In this document: positions 35,491 to 45,885 of the stretch, piece by piece
Layout of the letters: every line of letters starts with the position of its first letter
Numbering within the stretch: the first letter of the stretch is position 1
Assembly: GCF_022921075.1 (NCBI RefSeq)
Contig: NZ_CP095050.1
Span: forward strand, 4,898,001 to 4,962,000
Direction of reading: 5' to 3'
DNA from: Hymenobacter sp. 5317J-9
GTDB lineage: Bacteria > Bacteroidota > Bacteroidia > Cytophagales > Hymenobacteraceae
DNA length: 64,000 nucleotides
Made by a program: the position numbers and the translations under genes
Notes under the pieces: model-generated
The model's input: only the letters and a program-made list of their open reading frames with translations
What the model was told of the DNA's origin: nothing
Databases searched by the model: none

Positions 35491-38328
35491 ATGCAAAACA
35501 CCAGTATCCGCAGCATTTTTTCGCTTGTCTTGTGCCTGGTTTCGATAGCCTCGGCCGTAGCGCAGGGCACGGGCAGCATCAAGGGCACGTTTAAGGACGG
35601 AGCCAACCAGGAAGCCATTATTGGCGGCACGGTTCGGCTGGAAAACACCACCATCGCGGGCCCGACCGGGGTCGATGGCAGCTACTCGCTGGAGAAGGTG
35701 CCCACGGGTAGCTACACGCTGGTGGTTTCGTCGGTTTCCTATAAAACCGTCTCCATCCCGAACGTAACCGTGACCGCCGGCAAAACCACGGTGCTCGACG
35801 GCAAGCTCACTTCCGACTCCAAAGCGCTGGACGAAGTGGTGGTGAACGGCGTGCGCCGCACCAATACCGAAGTGTCGGTAATTAACGAAATCCGGCAGGC
35901 CAGCGTGGTGGTTAGCGGCGTGTCGTCGGAGCAGATTGTGAAAACTCAGGACCGCGACGCGGCCGAGGTGGTGCGCCGCATTCCGGGCGTGACCATCGTC
36001 GACAACCGCTTCATCCAGGTGCGCGGCCTGAGCGACCGGTACAACACCGTGTGGCTGAACGACGTGAGCGCGCCCAGCTCCGAAACGGACCGCAAGTCGT
36101 TTTCCTTCGACATCGTGCCCAGCGCCCTGCTCGACCGCGTGCTGGTGTTTAAAGATCCCTCGCCGGAGCTGCCGGGCGACTTCGCCGGCGGCCTCGTGAA
36201 AGTGTACCTGCGCAAGCCGGTGTTCAACGAGAAGCTGCTGACAGTGAACTACTCCACCGGCTTCCGCGACGGCACCACGGGCCAGGACTTCTACACCGAC
36301 AAAACGCAGGCCGGCGACGCCTTCGGCTTCGGCGCCACCAAGCGCGAGCTGCCCAACGGCTTCCCGCAGCTGAACTCGGCTTACCAGCAGTACGAGCGGG
36401 ATTTCTACGCCCGCCAGCTCGACAACACCTTCGCGATTTATAAGATGAAGGCGATGCCCGATGCGCGCTTCAACCTCTCCTACCTCGACCAGTTCAAGCT
36501 GGGCGGGCTGGAAATCGGCAGCGTGACCTCGCTCAACTACACCAACGCCTACACGCACTTCAACATCGACCGCAACCTGTACGACGTATCGGGCAAGCGC
36601 ACCGACCAGTTCAAGGACGACCAGTCGACCAACAACGTGCGCCTTGGCGCCATCCAGAATTTCAGCCTGCAGCTTGAGAACGGCGGCCGCCTGGAGTTCC
36701 GCAACCTGTTCAGCCAGCAGGCCCGCAACCAGCAGGTGACGCGCCAGGGCCTCGACGACAACGGCACCCTGAACCGCCGCAGCTACCAGGCCGGCTACCA
36801 GGGCCGCACCACCTACACCGGCCAGCTGGCCGGCACGCACATTCTCAACAAGGAGAAAACCCACTTCGACTGGGTGGGCGGCTACGGCTACTCCAGCCGC
36901 AGCGAGCCCGACCTGCGCCGCGTGTCCTACCAGGTTTCGCCCTCCACCGGCGACAACCGCCCCGCCACCCAGACCGTGCTCACGCCCGGCGCCGGCCAGG
37001 TGGACGTGAACAACGCTGGCCGCCTCTACCAGAACCTCGACGAGCACATCTTCACCGCCACGGCCAACCTGAAGCAGAAAGTGGCCCTTGGCGCCCGCGA
37101 AATGGAAGTGGCCGCCGGCACCTACCTCGAATACCGCAAGCGCAGCTTCAACGCCCGCGCCCTCGGCTACTCGCTGAACCCCAACGGCATGCAGGGCCTG
37201 AAAAACGAAGACGTGGGCAACATCTTCTCGCCGCAAAACATTGGCAGCGACGGCTTCCGGGTGGACGAAGACCAGAACTCGACCTACCACTACTCGGCCA
37301 CCAACGAGCTGGAAGCGGCTTACGTGTCCTTCAACCTCCCGCTGGGCGAGCAGGTGAAACTGCTGACTGGCGCCCGCTACGAGCGCAACGTGCAGTCCAT
37401 CTCGACGGGCATCAACGGCCAGCCCGTGACGCAGAACGTGACCACCAACTTCGTGCTGCCCTCGGCCAACCTGAGCTACAACTTCAGCGAGAAAAGCCTG
37501 CTGCGCGCCTCCTACGGCCGCACCCTGAACCGCCCCGAATTCCGCGAAGCCGCGCCCTTCTTCTTTTACGACTTCGATTTCAACGTGCTGAACTACGGCT
37601 CGCTGTATCTCAAGCCCGACAGCCCGCTGAAAGTAGCCACCATCGACAACGTCGACTTCCGCTACGAGCTGTACCCCTCGGCCGGCCAGCTCATCCACAT
37701 CGGCGCGTTCTACAAGCACTTCACCAACCCCATCGAAAACGTGGTGGTGCTGACTTCGAACCTGGCCTACACCTTCGCCAACGCCCCCAGCGCCTACGCC
37801 TACGGCGTGGAGCTGGACCTGAAAAAGGACCTGGAATTCATCACCCCGAGCCTGAAAAACCTGTCGATGGTGTTCAACGCCTCGCTGATTAAGAGCCAGG
37901 TAAACCTCGGCGACGACATGGTGGCCTGGAACAAGAAGCGCGCCCTGCAGGGCCAGTCGCCCTACGTCTTCAACGGCGGCCTGTACTACCAGACGCCCAA
38001 CAACAGCTGGCAGGTGGCGGCCCTCTACAACGTGTTTGGCCCGCGCATTCTCTTCGCCGGCAGCGACCAGTACCCCGACGTGGTGGAGCTGCCGCGCCAC
38101 ACCATCGACCTGACCCTGACCAAGTCCCTCACCGACCGCCTCTCGCTGAACGCCGGCGTGCAGGACCTGCTCAACCAGCGCACCAACCTGGTGCAGGACT
38201 ACAACAACGACAAATCCTACTCGGCCGCCGACCCCTCGCTGAGCAGCTACCGCCGCGGCACCTACTACACCCTCGGCCTGCGCCTGAACCTGGAGCCGCG
38301 CCGCGCCGCCACCACGCCTCTCCCCTAG
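35491..38328 (+). CDS. TonB-dependent receptor
   Basis: A 945-aa outer-membrane transporter. It has a signal peptide, an N-terminal carboxypeptidase-regulatory-like domain (GSIKGTFKDGANQEAIIGGTV), a plug (AAEVVRRIPGVTIVDNRFIQVRGLSDRYN) and a long beta-barrel. No SusD partner follows; instead a lipoprotein gene starts 57 bp later, a two-gene arrangement seen in other Bacteroidota. The substrate is unknown. Confidence 0.92.
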   Translation: MQNTSIRSIFSLVLCLVSIASAVAQGTGSIKGTFKDGANQEAIIGGTVRLENTTIAGPTGVDGSYSLEKVPTGSYTLVVSSVSYKTVSIPNVTVTAGKTTVLDGKLTSDSKALDEVVVNGVRRTNTEVSVINEIRQASVVVSGVSSEQIVKTQDRDAAEVVRRIPGVTIVDNRFIQVRGLSDRYNTVWLNDVSAPSSETDRKSFSFDIVPSALLDRVLVFKDPSPELPGDFAGGLVKVYLRKPVFNEKLLTVNYSTGFRDGTTGQDFYTDKTQAGDAFGFGATKRELPNGFPQLNSAYQQYERDFYARQLDNTFAIYKMKAMPDARFNLSYLDQFKLGGLEIGSVTSLNYTNAYTHFNIDRNLYDVSGKRTDQFKDDQSTNNVRLGAIQNFSLQLENGGRLEFRNLFSQQARNQQVTRQGLDDNGTLNRRSYQAGYQGRTTYTGQLAGTHILNKEKTHFDWVGGYGYSSRSEPDLRRVSYQVSPSTGDNRPATQTVLTPGAGQVDVNNAGRLYQNLDEHIFTATANLKQKVALGAREMEVAAGTYLEYRKRSFNARALGYSLNPNGMQGLKNEDVGNIFSPQNIGSDGFRVDEDQNSTYHYSATNELEAAYVSFNLPLGEQVKLLTGARYERNVQSISTGINGQPVTQNVTTNFVLPSANLSYNFSEKSLLRASYGRTLNRPEFREAAPFFFYDFDFNVLNYGSLYLKPDSPLKVATIDNVDFRYELYPSAGQLIHIGAFYKHFTNPIENVVVLTSNLAYTFANAPSAYAYGVELDLKKDLEFITPSLKNLSMVFNASLIKSQVNLGDDMVAWNKKRALQGQSPYVFNGGLYYQTPNNSWQVAALYNVFGPRILFAGSDQYPDVVELPRHTIDLTLTKSLTDRLSLNAGVQDLLNQRTNLVQDYNNDKSYSAADPSLSSYRRGTYYTLGLRLNLEPRRAATTPLP

Positions 38329-38385
38329 CACTCCCCGACTGGCTTTTGCCCCTCACCCCGAACTGGCTTTCACTTCATCCCTCTC

Positions 38386-39911
38386 ATGAAAAAGAACACG
38401 CTTTCGCTCTCCCTCGCCGCCATGTTGTTGCTGGGTTTGGCCTCGTGCAGTAAGAAAGACATCACTCCGGCGCCCAACATGACGGGCAGCGGCACTTCCA
38501 ACCCCGGTGGCGGCACTTCCAACAGCGGCAACGCCGTGGTGGTCGACGCGCCCATCACCACCAGCACCACCTGGTCGGCCAGCAAGCAGTACCTGCTGAA
38601 AGGCTACGTGTACGTGCGCTCCGGCGCCACGCTCACCATCGAGGCGGGCACCATCATCAAGGGCGACAAAGACACCAAAGGCGCGCTCATCGTGGAGCCC
38701 GGCGCCAAGCTCATTGCCATCGGCACGGCCACCAAGCCCATTGTCTTCACCTCGAACCAGCCCAAGGGCTCGCGCAACTACGGCGACTGGGGCGGCGTCA
38801 TCCTGGCCGGCAACGCGCCGGTGAACACGCTGGTGGGCGGCAACCGCCCCACCATCGAAGGCGGCCCCACCACGCAGTACGGCGGCACCAACGCCACCGA
38901 CGACTCCGGCACCCTGCAGTACGTCCGCATCGAGTTCGGCGGCGTGGCCTTCTCGCCCAACAACGAGGTGAACGGCCTCACGCTGGCCGGCGTGGGCAGC
39001 GGTACCACCCTGGACCACATTCAGGTATCGTACAGCGGCGATGATGCTTTTGAGTGGTTTGGCGGCACCGTGAACGCCAAGTACCTGGTGTCTCACCGCA
39101 CGTTCGACGACGACTTCGACACCGACAACGGCTTCTCGGGCAAGGTGCAGTTTGGCATTTCGCTGCGCGACCCGCTGCAGGCCGACCAATCGGGCTCCAA
39201 GGCGTTTGAGTCCGACAACGACGCCAACGCTTCCACCAACGGCCCCAGACCTCGGCGGTGTTCTCCAATATCACGGCCATCGGGCCCATTCTGAACCCCT
39301 CGGGCTCGACCTACAGCCCGCAATACACGGCCGGCGCGCACATCCGCCGCAACTCGGGCATTAGCATCATGAACTCCGTGATTATGGGCTACCCCACCGG
39401 CGTGCTCATCGACGGCGCTCCCACGGCCGGCACCATTGCCCGCAACGACGCCCGCTTCAAGAACAACATCGTGGCCGGCTCCCTCACGGGCTCCAACTCG
39501 GTGGGCGGCCAGCGCAGCATCCTCTACGTAGGCCCGAGCGGCGGCGCCGGCAGCCTCACCGTCAACAACGTGATGGCGTCCGACTCCTCCGCCTGGGGCG
39601 CCGCCATCGGTCCGCTCACGTGGTTCAAGGCCAGCACCAACCGCCGCTACGCCACCGCCGACAACGTGCAGCTCCTGAACCCCTTCAACCTGACGGCCCC
39701 GAGCTTCCTGCCGCGCACGGGCTCGCCCATCGTGACGGTGGCCCCGGCCACGGCGCCCGTGGCCCCCTCCAGCTTCACCGACAGCAAGCTCACCGACTCG
39801 TTCTTCACGCCGGTCAACTACATCGGCGCCCTGGCCGACCCCAACGCCGCCGGCGCCACCAACTGGCTGGCCAACTGGACCAACTTCGACCCGCAGAACA
39901 CGGACTACTAA
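38386..39911 (+). CDS. Surface lipoprotein with beta-helix-like repeats, frameshifted
   Basis: About 508 aa once repaired. The lipobox is LASC (Cys near residue 21). The body is repetitive and beta-rich (GATLTIEAGTIIKGDKDTKG, DDAFEWFGGTVNAKYL), like right-handed beta-helix proteins. As given the frame ends at 39294. One extra C in the C4 run at 39243-39246 restores NGPQTSAVFSNITAIGPI and the frame continues to 39911. It follows the TonB receptor, so it may be its surface-exposed partner. Confidence 0.82.
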
Positions 39912-39948
39912 GTCAGGAAGCGTCCGCCATTTCGGCGCTACTTACTGC

Positions 39949-39980
39949 AAAAGCCAGGGCCGCATTGGCCCTGGCTTTTT
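39949..39980 (+). terminator. Rho-independent terminator after lipoprotein gene
   Basis: Stem AAAAGCCAGGGCC / GGCCCTGGCTTTTT with a short loop, 38 bp after the stop; also usable for the convergent RCC1 gene. Confidence 0.85.
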
Positions 39981-40008
39981 GTTTTGGCATAGCGGAAGCG
40001 GGCTTATG

Positions 40009-42417
40009 TCATGGTCGGCAGAAGCGTACCGTCCGCGTAGCGTTTCCTGTTTGCAAGCGCAGCACGTACCAGCCCGGGGCCAGTTCGCTCACCGAAATTC
40101 GTCCTTGCGTGGTGCCGCCCAGCGCTTGGCGCCACAGCCGTTGGCCCGTGAGGGAAAAAATTTCCACGCACGCGTCAGCTTCCGGCTTCGGCCCGGTGTA
40201 CGCATAGTGTACTTCGTTTCCGGAAGCCACCGTGGGGAACAGGCTGAACTCACGGTCTGCAGCGGTGCGGGCCACCGCCAGGGGCCCGTTGGGGCCAAAG
40301 ATTTGCAACGGAACCGTGCTGTAGGCCGGAATGCCCAGCTGGCCCCAGTTGTTGTTGCCCCAGGCCCAGAGCGAGCCGTCTGTTTTCAGGGCCAGGGTGT
40401 GGCCCTCACCGGCCGAGATGCCCGCGGGCAGCCACGTAGCCCCGGCGCCCACCTGCACCGGGCTTGTCCGGTTAGTGGTGGTGCCGTCGCCGAGTTCGCC
40501 GGAGGTGTTGATTCCCCAGGCCCAGAGCGAACCATCGGCGCGCACGGCCACGGTGTGATTGCCGCCCACGGCCACGCCCCGCCACGTGGTGGCGGTTCCT
40601 ATCTGCACGGGGGTGGGCCGGTCCACGGTGGTGCCGTCGCCCAGTTGCCCCACGCCGTTGCCGCCCCAGGCCCAGAGGGTGCCGTCGGTTTTGAGCGCCA
40701 CCGTGTGGGTGGTGCTCGTTACTACGCTAAGCCAGTCGGTGGCGGTGCCAACGCGCGTGAGAGCGTAAAAGGGCGAAGGAAATACGCCGAGCTGCCCAAA
40801 GCTATAATCGCCGCAGGCCCAGAGCGAGCCGTCCTGGCGAATGGCCAACGAATGATTCCGGCCCGCCGCCACGCTGCGCCAGCCGGCCAGCGCGCCTATT
40901 TGCCTTGGCGTGTTGCGCGACGCGGTAACGATGTCCCCGAGTTGGTAATCATAATTGCGGCCCCAGCCCCACAGGGTGCCATCGGCTTTGATGCCCAGGG
41001 TGTGGCGGCCTCCGGTGGCCACGCTCTGCCAGGGTATGGCCACGGGTTGGGGCGTGTTGAGGTCGAGGTTGCTGCCGTCGCCCAGCTGGCCTTCCCCGTT
41101 CATGCCCCAAGCCCACCAGGTCCCGTCTTGGCGCCGGGCGAAGGTGTGGTGGTCGCCGGCCGAAAGGCTTTGCCAGGTGGTAGCCGTGCCCACCGGAAGC
41201 GGCGTACCGCGGTTGGCCGTTAGCCCGTCGCCCAGCTCGCCGAAATTGTTGTAGCCCCAGCTCCACAATGTGCCGTTGGCGCGCACGCCTACCGAGTGTG
41301 CCTGGCCGGCCTCAATGCTTTGCCACGCCACGCCCGGGGCAATGGCCAATGGCGAGGGCTCGATAAAGACGGTGAGGGCGGGGCTCCCGACCTGGCCCTG
41401 GCCATTTACGCCCCACGCCCAGAGGGTGCCGTCGGTTTTGGTAGCCACCACGTGGGAATAGCCGGCCGTAATGCTTTGCCAGGTGGTGGCGCTGCCAATT
41501 TGCACGGGCGTGTTGTGGAACACGGTGGTGCCGTCGCCGAGCTGGCCTACGTCGTTGCGGCCCCAGGCCCAGAGCGTCCCGTCGGTTTTAAGCCCCAGCG
41601 AAAAGCCTTCGCCCGCCGCCACGCTGCGCCAGTTGGTGGCAGAAGTGATTTGCACGGGCACCGTGCGCTGGAGCACGGTGCCATCGCCAAGTTGCCCTTC
41701 TCCGTTCATGCCCCAGGCCCAGAGCGTGCCATCGGCGCGCACGGCCACCGTGTGAGAGTAGCCAATGGCCACATGCTGCCACGTAAACGGCCCGCCAACC
41801 TGAACCGGGGTGTTGCGCTGCACCAGCGTGCCGTCCCCTATCTGGCCATACATGTTATTGCCCCACAGCCACAGGGTGCCGTCGGATTTGATTGCGGCGG
41901 AGCAGTCGGCTCCAGCGCTTGCGCTTTGCCAGCTACCCGCCCCGAGTTGGGCTACGTTAACATAGAGGGCGCCGCTCCCGTTGCCCGCTTGCCCGTACTG
42001 GTTACGCCCCCACACCCACAGCGTACCGTCGGTCCGAATGGCAGCCGTGTGGTAATTGCCGGCCGAAACGCTGCGCCAGGTGGTGGCAGTGCCCACCTGA
42101 ATGGGATTATTGTACTGCGTCACCGAGTTCTGCCCCACTTGCGCATAGGCATTGTTGCCCCAGCCCCAGAGCGTGCCGTCGGCCTTCACGGCCATGGTGT
42201 GGAGGTAGCCCGCAGCCGCGGTCAGCCAGCTGGCCGTCGTTATCCGGACGGGGACGCGGCGGTTGCTGGTAGTGCCGTCGCCCAGTTGGGCGTTATCGTT
42301 GCGGCCCCACGTCCAGAGCGAGCCATCGGGCCGCACCGTCACCGAGTGGAAAGCCGGCTGCGCTACCGCCAGGCACGGCAGCAGCACAAGGCAAAGAATT
42401 CGTAAAACGTGTTTCAT
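40009..42417 (-). CDS. Secreted RCC1-repeat protein with T9SS tail
   Basis: An 802-aa protein. A signal peptide ends near AVAQ. Fourteen RCC1-type repeats of about 50 residues follow, each opening with DGTLWAWG-like and containing QLGDGTT-like motifs. The last ~75 residues are a T9SS type A sorting domain (FSLFPTVASGNEVHYAY to RTVRF). RCC1 repeats form seven-bladed propellers, so 14 would make two. The binding partner is unknown. Confidence 0.88.
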   Translation of the reverse strand: MKHVLRILCLVLLPCLAVAQPAFHSVTVRPDGSLWTWGRNDNAQLGDGTTSNRRVPVRITTASWLTAAAGYLHTMAVKADGTLWGWGNNAYAQVGQNSVTQYNNPIQVGTATTWRSVSAGNYHTAAIRTDGTLWVWGRNQYGQAGNGSGALYVNVAQLGAGSWQSASAGADCSAAIKSDGTLWLWGNNMYGQIGDGTLVQRNTPVQVGGPFTWQHVAIGYSHTVAVRADGTLWAWGMNGEGQLGDGTVLQRTVPVQITSATNWRSVAAGEGFSLGLKTDGTLWAWGRNDVGQLGDGTTVFHNTPVQIGSATTWQSITAGYSHVVATKTDGTLWAWGVNGQGQVGSPALTVFIEPSPLAIAPGVAWQSIEAGQAHSVGVRANGTLWSWGYNNFGELGDGLTANRGTPLPVGTATTWQSLSAGDHHTFARRQDGTWWAWGMNGEGQLGDGSNLDLNTPQPVAIPWQSVATGGRHTLGIKADGTLWGWGRNYDYQLGDIVTASRNTPRQIGALAGWRSVAAGRNHSLAIRQDGSLWACGDYSFGQLGVFPSPFYALTRVGTATDWLSVVTSTTHTVALKTDGTLWAWGGNGVGQLGDGTTVDRPTPVQIGTATTWRGVAVGGNHTVAVRADGSLWAWGINTSGELGDGTTTNRTSPVQVGAGATWLPAGISAGEGHTLALKTDGSLWAWGNNNWGQLGIPAYSTVPLQIFGPNGPLAVARTAADREFSLFPTVASGNEVHYAYTGPKPEADACVEIFSLTGQRLWRQALGGTTQGRISVSELAPGWYVLRLQTGNATRTVRFCRP

Positions 42418-42558
42418 GCAAAGGGCACGCTATGGAAAAACGCTCCAAGGTAAGTGCCAATGCGTATCGAATGAGTTAGCCTCCGCGCCGCAAAGCCCTT
42501 GCAGCCAGCTTCTCACCCGTCTGTGGTACCTCGTTCTCCCTGTGGTTCTTAAAGGACA

Positions 42559-42590
42559 AAGCCCCCTTTGCATCGGGGCAAAGGGGGCTT
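42559..42590. terminator. Terminator downstream of tRNA-Leu
   Basis: Arms AAGCCCCCTTTGC (42559-42571) and GCAAAGGGGGCTT (42578-42590) with a 6-nt loop, just after the 3' end of the minus-strand tRNA-Leu. Confidence 0.65.
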
Positions 42591-42598
42591 GCTTATCG

Positions 42599-42681
42599 TA
42601 CCGGAGACGGGACTCGAACCCGTAAGCCCGTGAAGGCAAGGGATTTTAAGTCCCTCGTGTATACCATTCCACCACTCCGGC
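42599..42681 (-). tRNA. tRNA-Leu (anticodon UAA)
   Basis: An 83-nt class II tRNA on the minus strand. The acceptor stem GCCGGAG pairs with CTCCGGT (a G1:U72 wobble). The anticodon loop CTTAAAA gives UAA, the variable arm is long, and the T-arm has GGTTCGAGTCC. CCA is not encoded. Confidence 0.95.
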
Positions 42682-42734
42682 GTGGGCTGGCATCGGCCAA
42701 AATTAACCCAAAAACCGTAGGGTTGGCGGTAAAC

Positions 42735-42764
42735 AAAAAACGCTGCCCGAAGACAGCGTTTTTT
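42735..42764. terminator. Terminator downstream of tRNA-Gly
   Basis: Arms AAAAAACGCTG and CAGCGTTTTTT, 8-nt loop, immediately 3' of the tRNA-Gly on the minus strand. It lies between the two tRNAs, so each probably ends separately. Confidence 0.7.
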
Positions 42765-42770
42765 TATTCT

Positions 42771-42846
42771 TGGAGCGGGAGACGAGGTTCGAACTCGCGA
42801 CCTCGACCTTGGCAAGGTCGCGCTCTACCAACTGAGCTACTCTCGC
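42771..42846 (-). tRNA. tRNA-Gly (anticodon GCC)
   Basis: A 76-nt tRNA on the minus strand including encoded CCA. The anticodon stem-loop is CGACC-TTGCCAA-GGTCG (GCC, Gly). D-arm AGCTCAGTTGGTAGAGC and T-arm GGTTCGAACCTC... are typical. The acceptor stem GCGAGAG / CTCCCGC has an A4-C69 mismatch. Confidence 0.94.
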
Positions 42847-42977
42847 TTGAGGTTCAGAACTACTTGCGTAGCGCTGAATGGTGCGACAAAGGTAAGGCGT
42901 TTTTTTGGCGACGCAAGGGGTGAAAGTGGAATTTCTATCTACAGAAGCCTTTCCGCTTCATTTTCAGGCCGAAAAAA

Positions 42978-45783
42978 TTATCCTTTGCCCAAGGTCAGTT
43001 TCAGTTCGTTCAATTTCATCAGCGCTTCGATGGGCGTGAGCGTGTTCACGTCGAGGTGCTGCAGCAGCTCCCGAATGCGCTCCAGGGCCGGGTCCGAGGG
43101 CTCGAAGATGCTGAGCTGGGCGCGCGGCGCCGTGGCCACGGCCGCCGTGGCGCGCGGCTTGGGCTGTGCCGGCACCTGGGCCGGCGGCACCGCCAGGGCC
43201 TGGCGCCCCCATTCGCGTCAATGCCGGCCAGCACGTCGTCGAACTCCGTTGGCACGCCATCCTCCGCCCCGGCGCTGGTGCGCTCCACTTCCAGGTGGTG
43301 CATGATTTCGTTGGCCCGCAGCACCACCGAGGTGGGCATGCCCGCCAGTCGTGCCACGTGAATGCCAAAGCTGTGCTCCGAGCCGCCGGGCTGCAGCTTG
43401 CGCAGGAATAGAATGCGGCCGTCGGCCTCCTTCACGGCCACGTTGTAGTTGCGCACCCGCGGGCAGTCGTCGGCCAGCTGGTTGAGCTCGTGGTAGTGGG
43501 TGGCGAAGAGGGTTTTGGCCTTGGCTTTGGGGTTGTTGTGCAGGTGCTCCACAATGGCCCAGGCAATGCTGATGCCGTCGTAGGTGCTGGTGCCGCGCCC
43601 GATTTCGTCCATCAGCACGAGGCTGCGGTCGGAGAGGTTATTCAGGATAGACGCCGTTTCGGTCATCTCCACCATGAAGGTGCTTTCGCCCTTGCTCAGG
43701 TTATCGGAAGCGCCCACGCGGGTGAAAATCTTGTCGATGATGCCCACCGTGGCCGCGTCGGCCGGCACGAAGGAGCCAATCTGAGCCAGCAGCACGATAA
43801 GGGCCGTCTGGCGCAGCAGAGCCGATTTACCGGCCATGTTGGGCCCGGTTATCACCACAATCTGCTGCTCGTCCTGGTCGAGGCAGATGTCGTTCGGGAT
43901 GTAGCTTTCGCCGGGCGGCAGCTGGCGCTCAATCACGGGGTGGCGGCCTGCTTTGATGTCGAGCAGGGTGCCGTCGTTCACCACGGGCTGCACGTAGCGC
44001 TGCTGCCGGGCCGTGAGGGCAAAGCTGGCCAGGCAGTCCATCACGCCAATGGCGCGGGCATTCTGCTGAATCTGAGGCACAAAGTCCAGCGCCGCCAGCA
44101 CCAGCTCATTATAGATGTTCTGCTCGATGACGAACAGGCGCTCTTCCGCGTTGAGGATTTTCTCCTCGTAGGTTTTCAGCTCCTCGGTCACGTAGCGCTC
44201 GGCGTTCACCAGCGTTTGCTTGCGAATCCAGGCGGCCGGCACCTTGTCTTTGTGGGCATTCGTCACTTCGAGGTAGTAGCCAAACACCTTGTTATAAGCC
44301 ACTTTCAGCGACGAGATGCCGGTATTGCGTTGCTCGCGCATCTGGAGTTGCAACAGGAAGTCCTTGCCCGAAAAGGCCAGCGCGCGTAACTCGTCCAGTT
44401 CTGCATCGATGCCCGAGTTTAGCACGCCGCCTTGGTTGGTAAGGATGGGCGCGTCGGGCTTTATTTTGGCGAAGATTTCCTGGCGCAGGTTGGCGCAGGG
44501 GTTGAGTTGGTCAGCCAATTTTACCAGCGCCCGCACGCCGGAAGCGGCCAGCCGCTCACGCATAGGCGCCACGGCTTCGAGGGCGCGGGCCAGCTGCAGC
44601 AGCTCGCGCGGGTTCACGCGGCGCACGGCTACTTTGGAAATCAGGCGCTCCAGGTCGTTTATCTGACGCAGGTGCTGGGTGAGGTCGGCCAGCAGCTCGT
44701 CGTCGGCCACCAGCGCGGCCACCGTGTCGAGGCGGCGCTGAATCTGGCTTACCTCCTTCAGCGGCAGCACTATCCACTTGCGCAGCAGGCGGGCGCCCAT
44801 GGGCGTCAGGGTCTGGTCGAGCACGTCGATGAGGGGCACGCCGCCGGGGTGCTGGGCGTGCACCAGCTCCAGGTTGCGCACCGTGAAGCGGTCGAGCCAC
44901 ACGTACTTGTCCTCCTCCAGGCGGCCCAGGCTGGCAATGTGCTGGATGTCGGTGTGCTTGGTTTCGGCCAGGTAGTGCAGGATGCAGCCGGCCGCAATCA
45001 CGCCTTCCTTCAGCCCGTCCACCCAAAGCCTTTCAGCGAAGTGGTGCGGAAGTGGCGCGTCAGGGTGTCGTGGGCGTAGTCGGGGCCGAAAACCCATTCG
45101 TCCAGCGCATAGGTGCAATAATCCGGGCCGAAAGTTTGCTCAAACTCGCCGCGACTTTTCTTGCAGAACAGCACCTCGGCGGGGCTGAAATTCTGCAGCA
45201 GCTTGCCCAGGTAGTCCAGCGTGCCCTGCGCCACCAGAAACTCGCCGGTGCTGATGTCGAGAAACGAAATACCGGCCTCGGATTTCCCGAAATGAATGGC
45301 GGCGAGGTAGTTATTGGCCCGCCGTTCCAGCACGTTGTCGTGCATGCTTACGCCGGGCGTCACCAGTTCGGTGATGCCGCGTTTCACCAGTCCCTTAGCC
45401 TGCTTGGGGTCTTCGAGCTGGTCGCAGATGGCCACGCGCTGGCCGGCGCGCACCAGCTTGGGCAGGTAGTTGTCGAGGGCGTGATGGGGGAAGCCGGCCA
45501 GCGGAATTTCGTTGGGCGTGCCGCCGCCGCGCTTGGTGAGCGTGATGTCGAGGATGCGCGCCGCCGTGACGGCATCTTCGCCGAAGGTCTCATAAAAGTC
45601 GCCCACCCGAAACAGCAGCACCGCGCCGGGGTGCTGCTGCTTGAGCAGGTAGTATTGCTTCATCAGGGGCGTATCGACGGGCGAGCCGGGCGCAATGTGG
45701 TCGGGGCCGACGGACTTGATGACGAACTGTTTTTTGGGAGCAGACAAAACGGAAGCAGTAGGAACGCGCCGGGGCGCATTCAA
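42978..45783 (-). CDS. mutS: DNA mismatch repair protein MutS, two frameshifts
   Basis: MutS recognises mismatches and starts repair. Three frame pieces together give the full protein of about 935 residues. N-terminal LLFRVGDFYETFGEDA (mismatch-reading Phe-x-Glu), the Walker A GPNMAGKSALLRQ, and DEIGRGTSTYDG are all present. The frame breaks twice, at the C3 run 45022-45024 and the C5 run 43206-43210; one base added at each restores SLKGFGVDGLKEG and DANGGRQALAVPP. The start is unclear: TTG at 45783, or ATG at 45663. Both breaks are probably sequence errors. Confidence 0.93.
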
Positions 45784-45865
45784 TCGTTGAAATAATCGGC
45801 CCGGTCAGCCATTCAGCCCCGGCCGCGGCAACGGTACAAACGCCGAATGCGCCGCGGCGCGTTCC
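45761..45865. repeat. Inverted repeat flanking the mutS/methyltransferase promoter gap
   Basis: 21-bp arms (45761-45781 and 45845-45865, one mismatch, core GGAACGCGCC...GCATTC) lie 63 bp apart across the divergent start region of mutS and the RNA methyltransferase gene. Function is unknown. Confidence 0.55.
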
Positions 45866-45873
45866 GGCTCGAA

Positions 45874-45881
45874 TACCTTTG
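45874..45881 (+). promoter_or_regulatory. Putative -7 element of the RNA methyltransferase gene
   Basis: TACCTTTG matches TAnnTTTG fully and ends 5 bp before the ATG at 45886, so the transcript would be leaderless or nearly so. Confidence 0.45.
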
Positions 45882-45885
45882 CCCC

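Noticed and set aside
35347..38331. A 994-codon open frame on the minus strand opposite the TonB receptor
   Set aside because: It has no recognisable domain and low-complexity Val/Gly/Ala-rich sequence, and it mirrors a well-supported receptor gene; long antisense frames are expected in GC-rich coding DNA.
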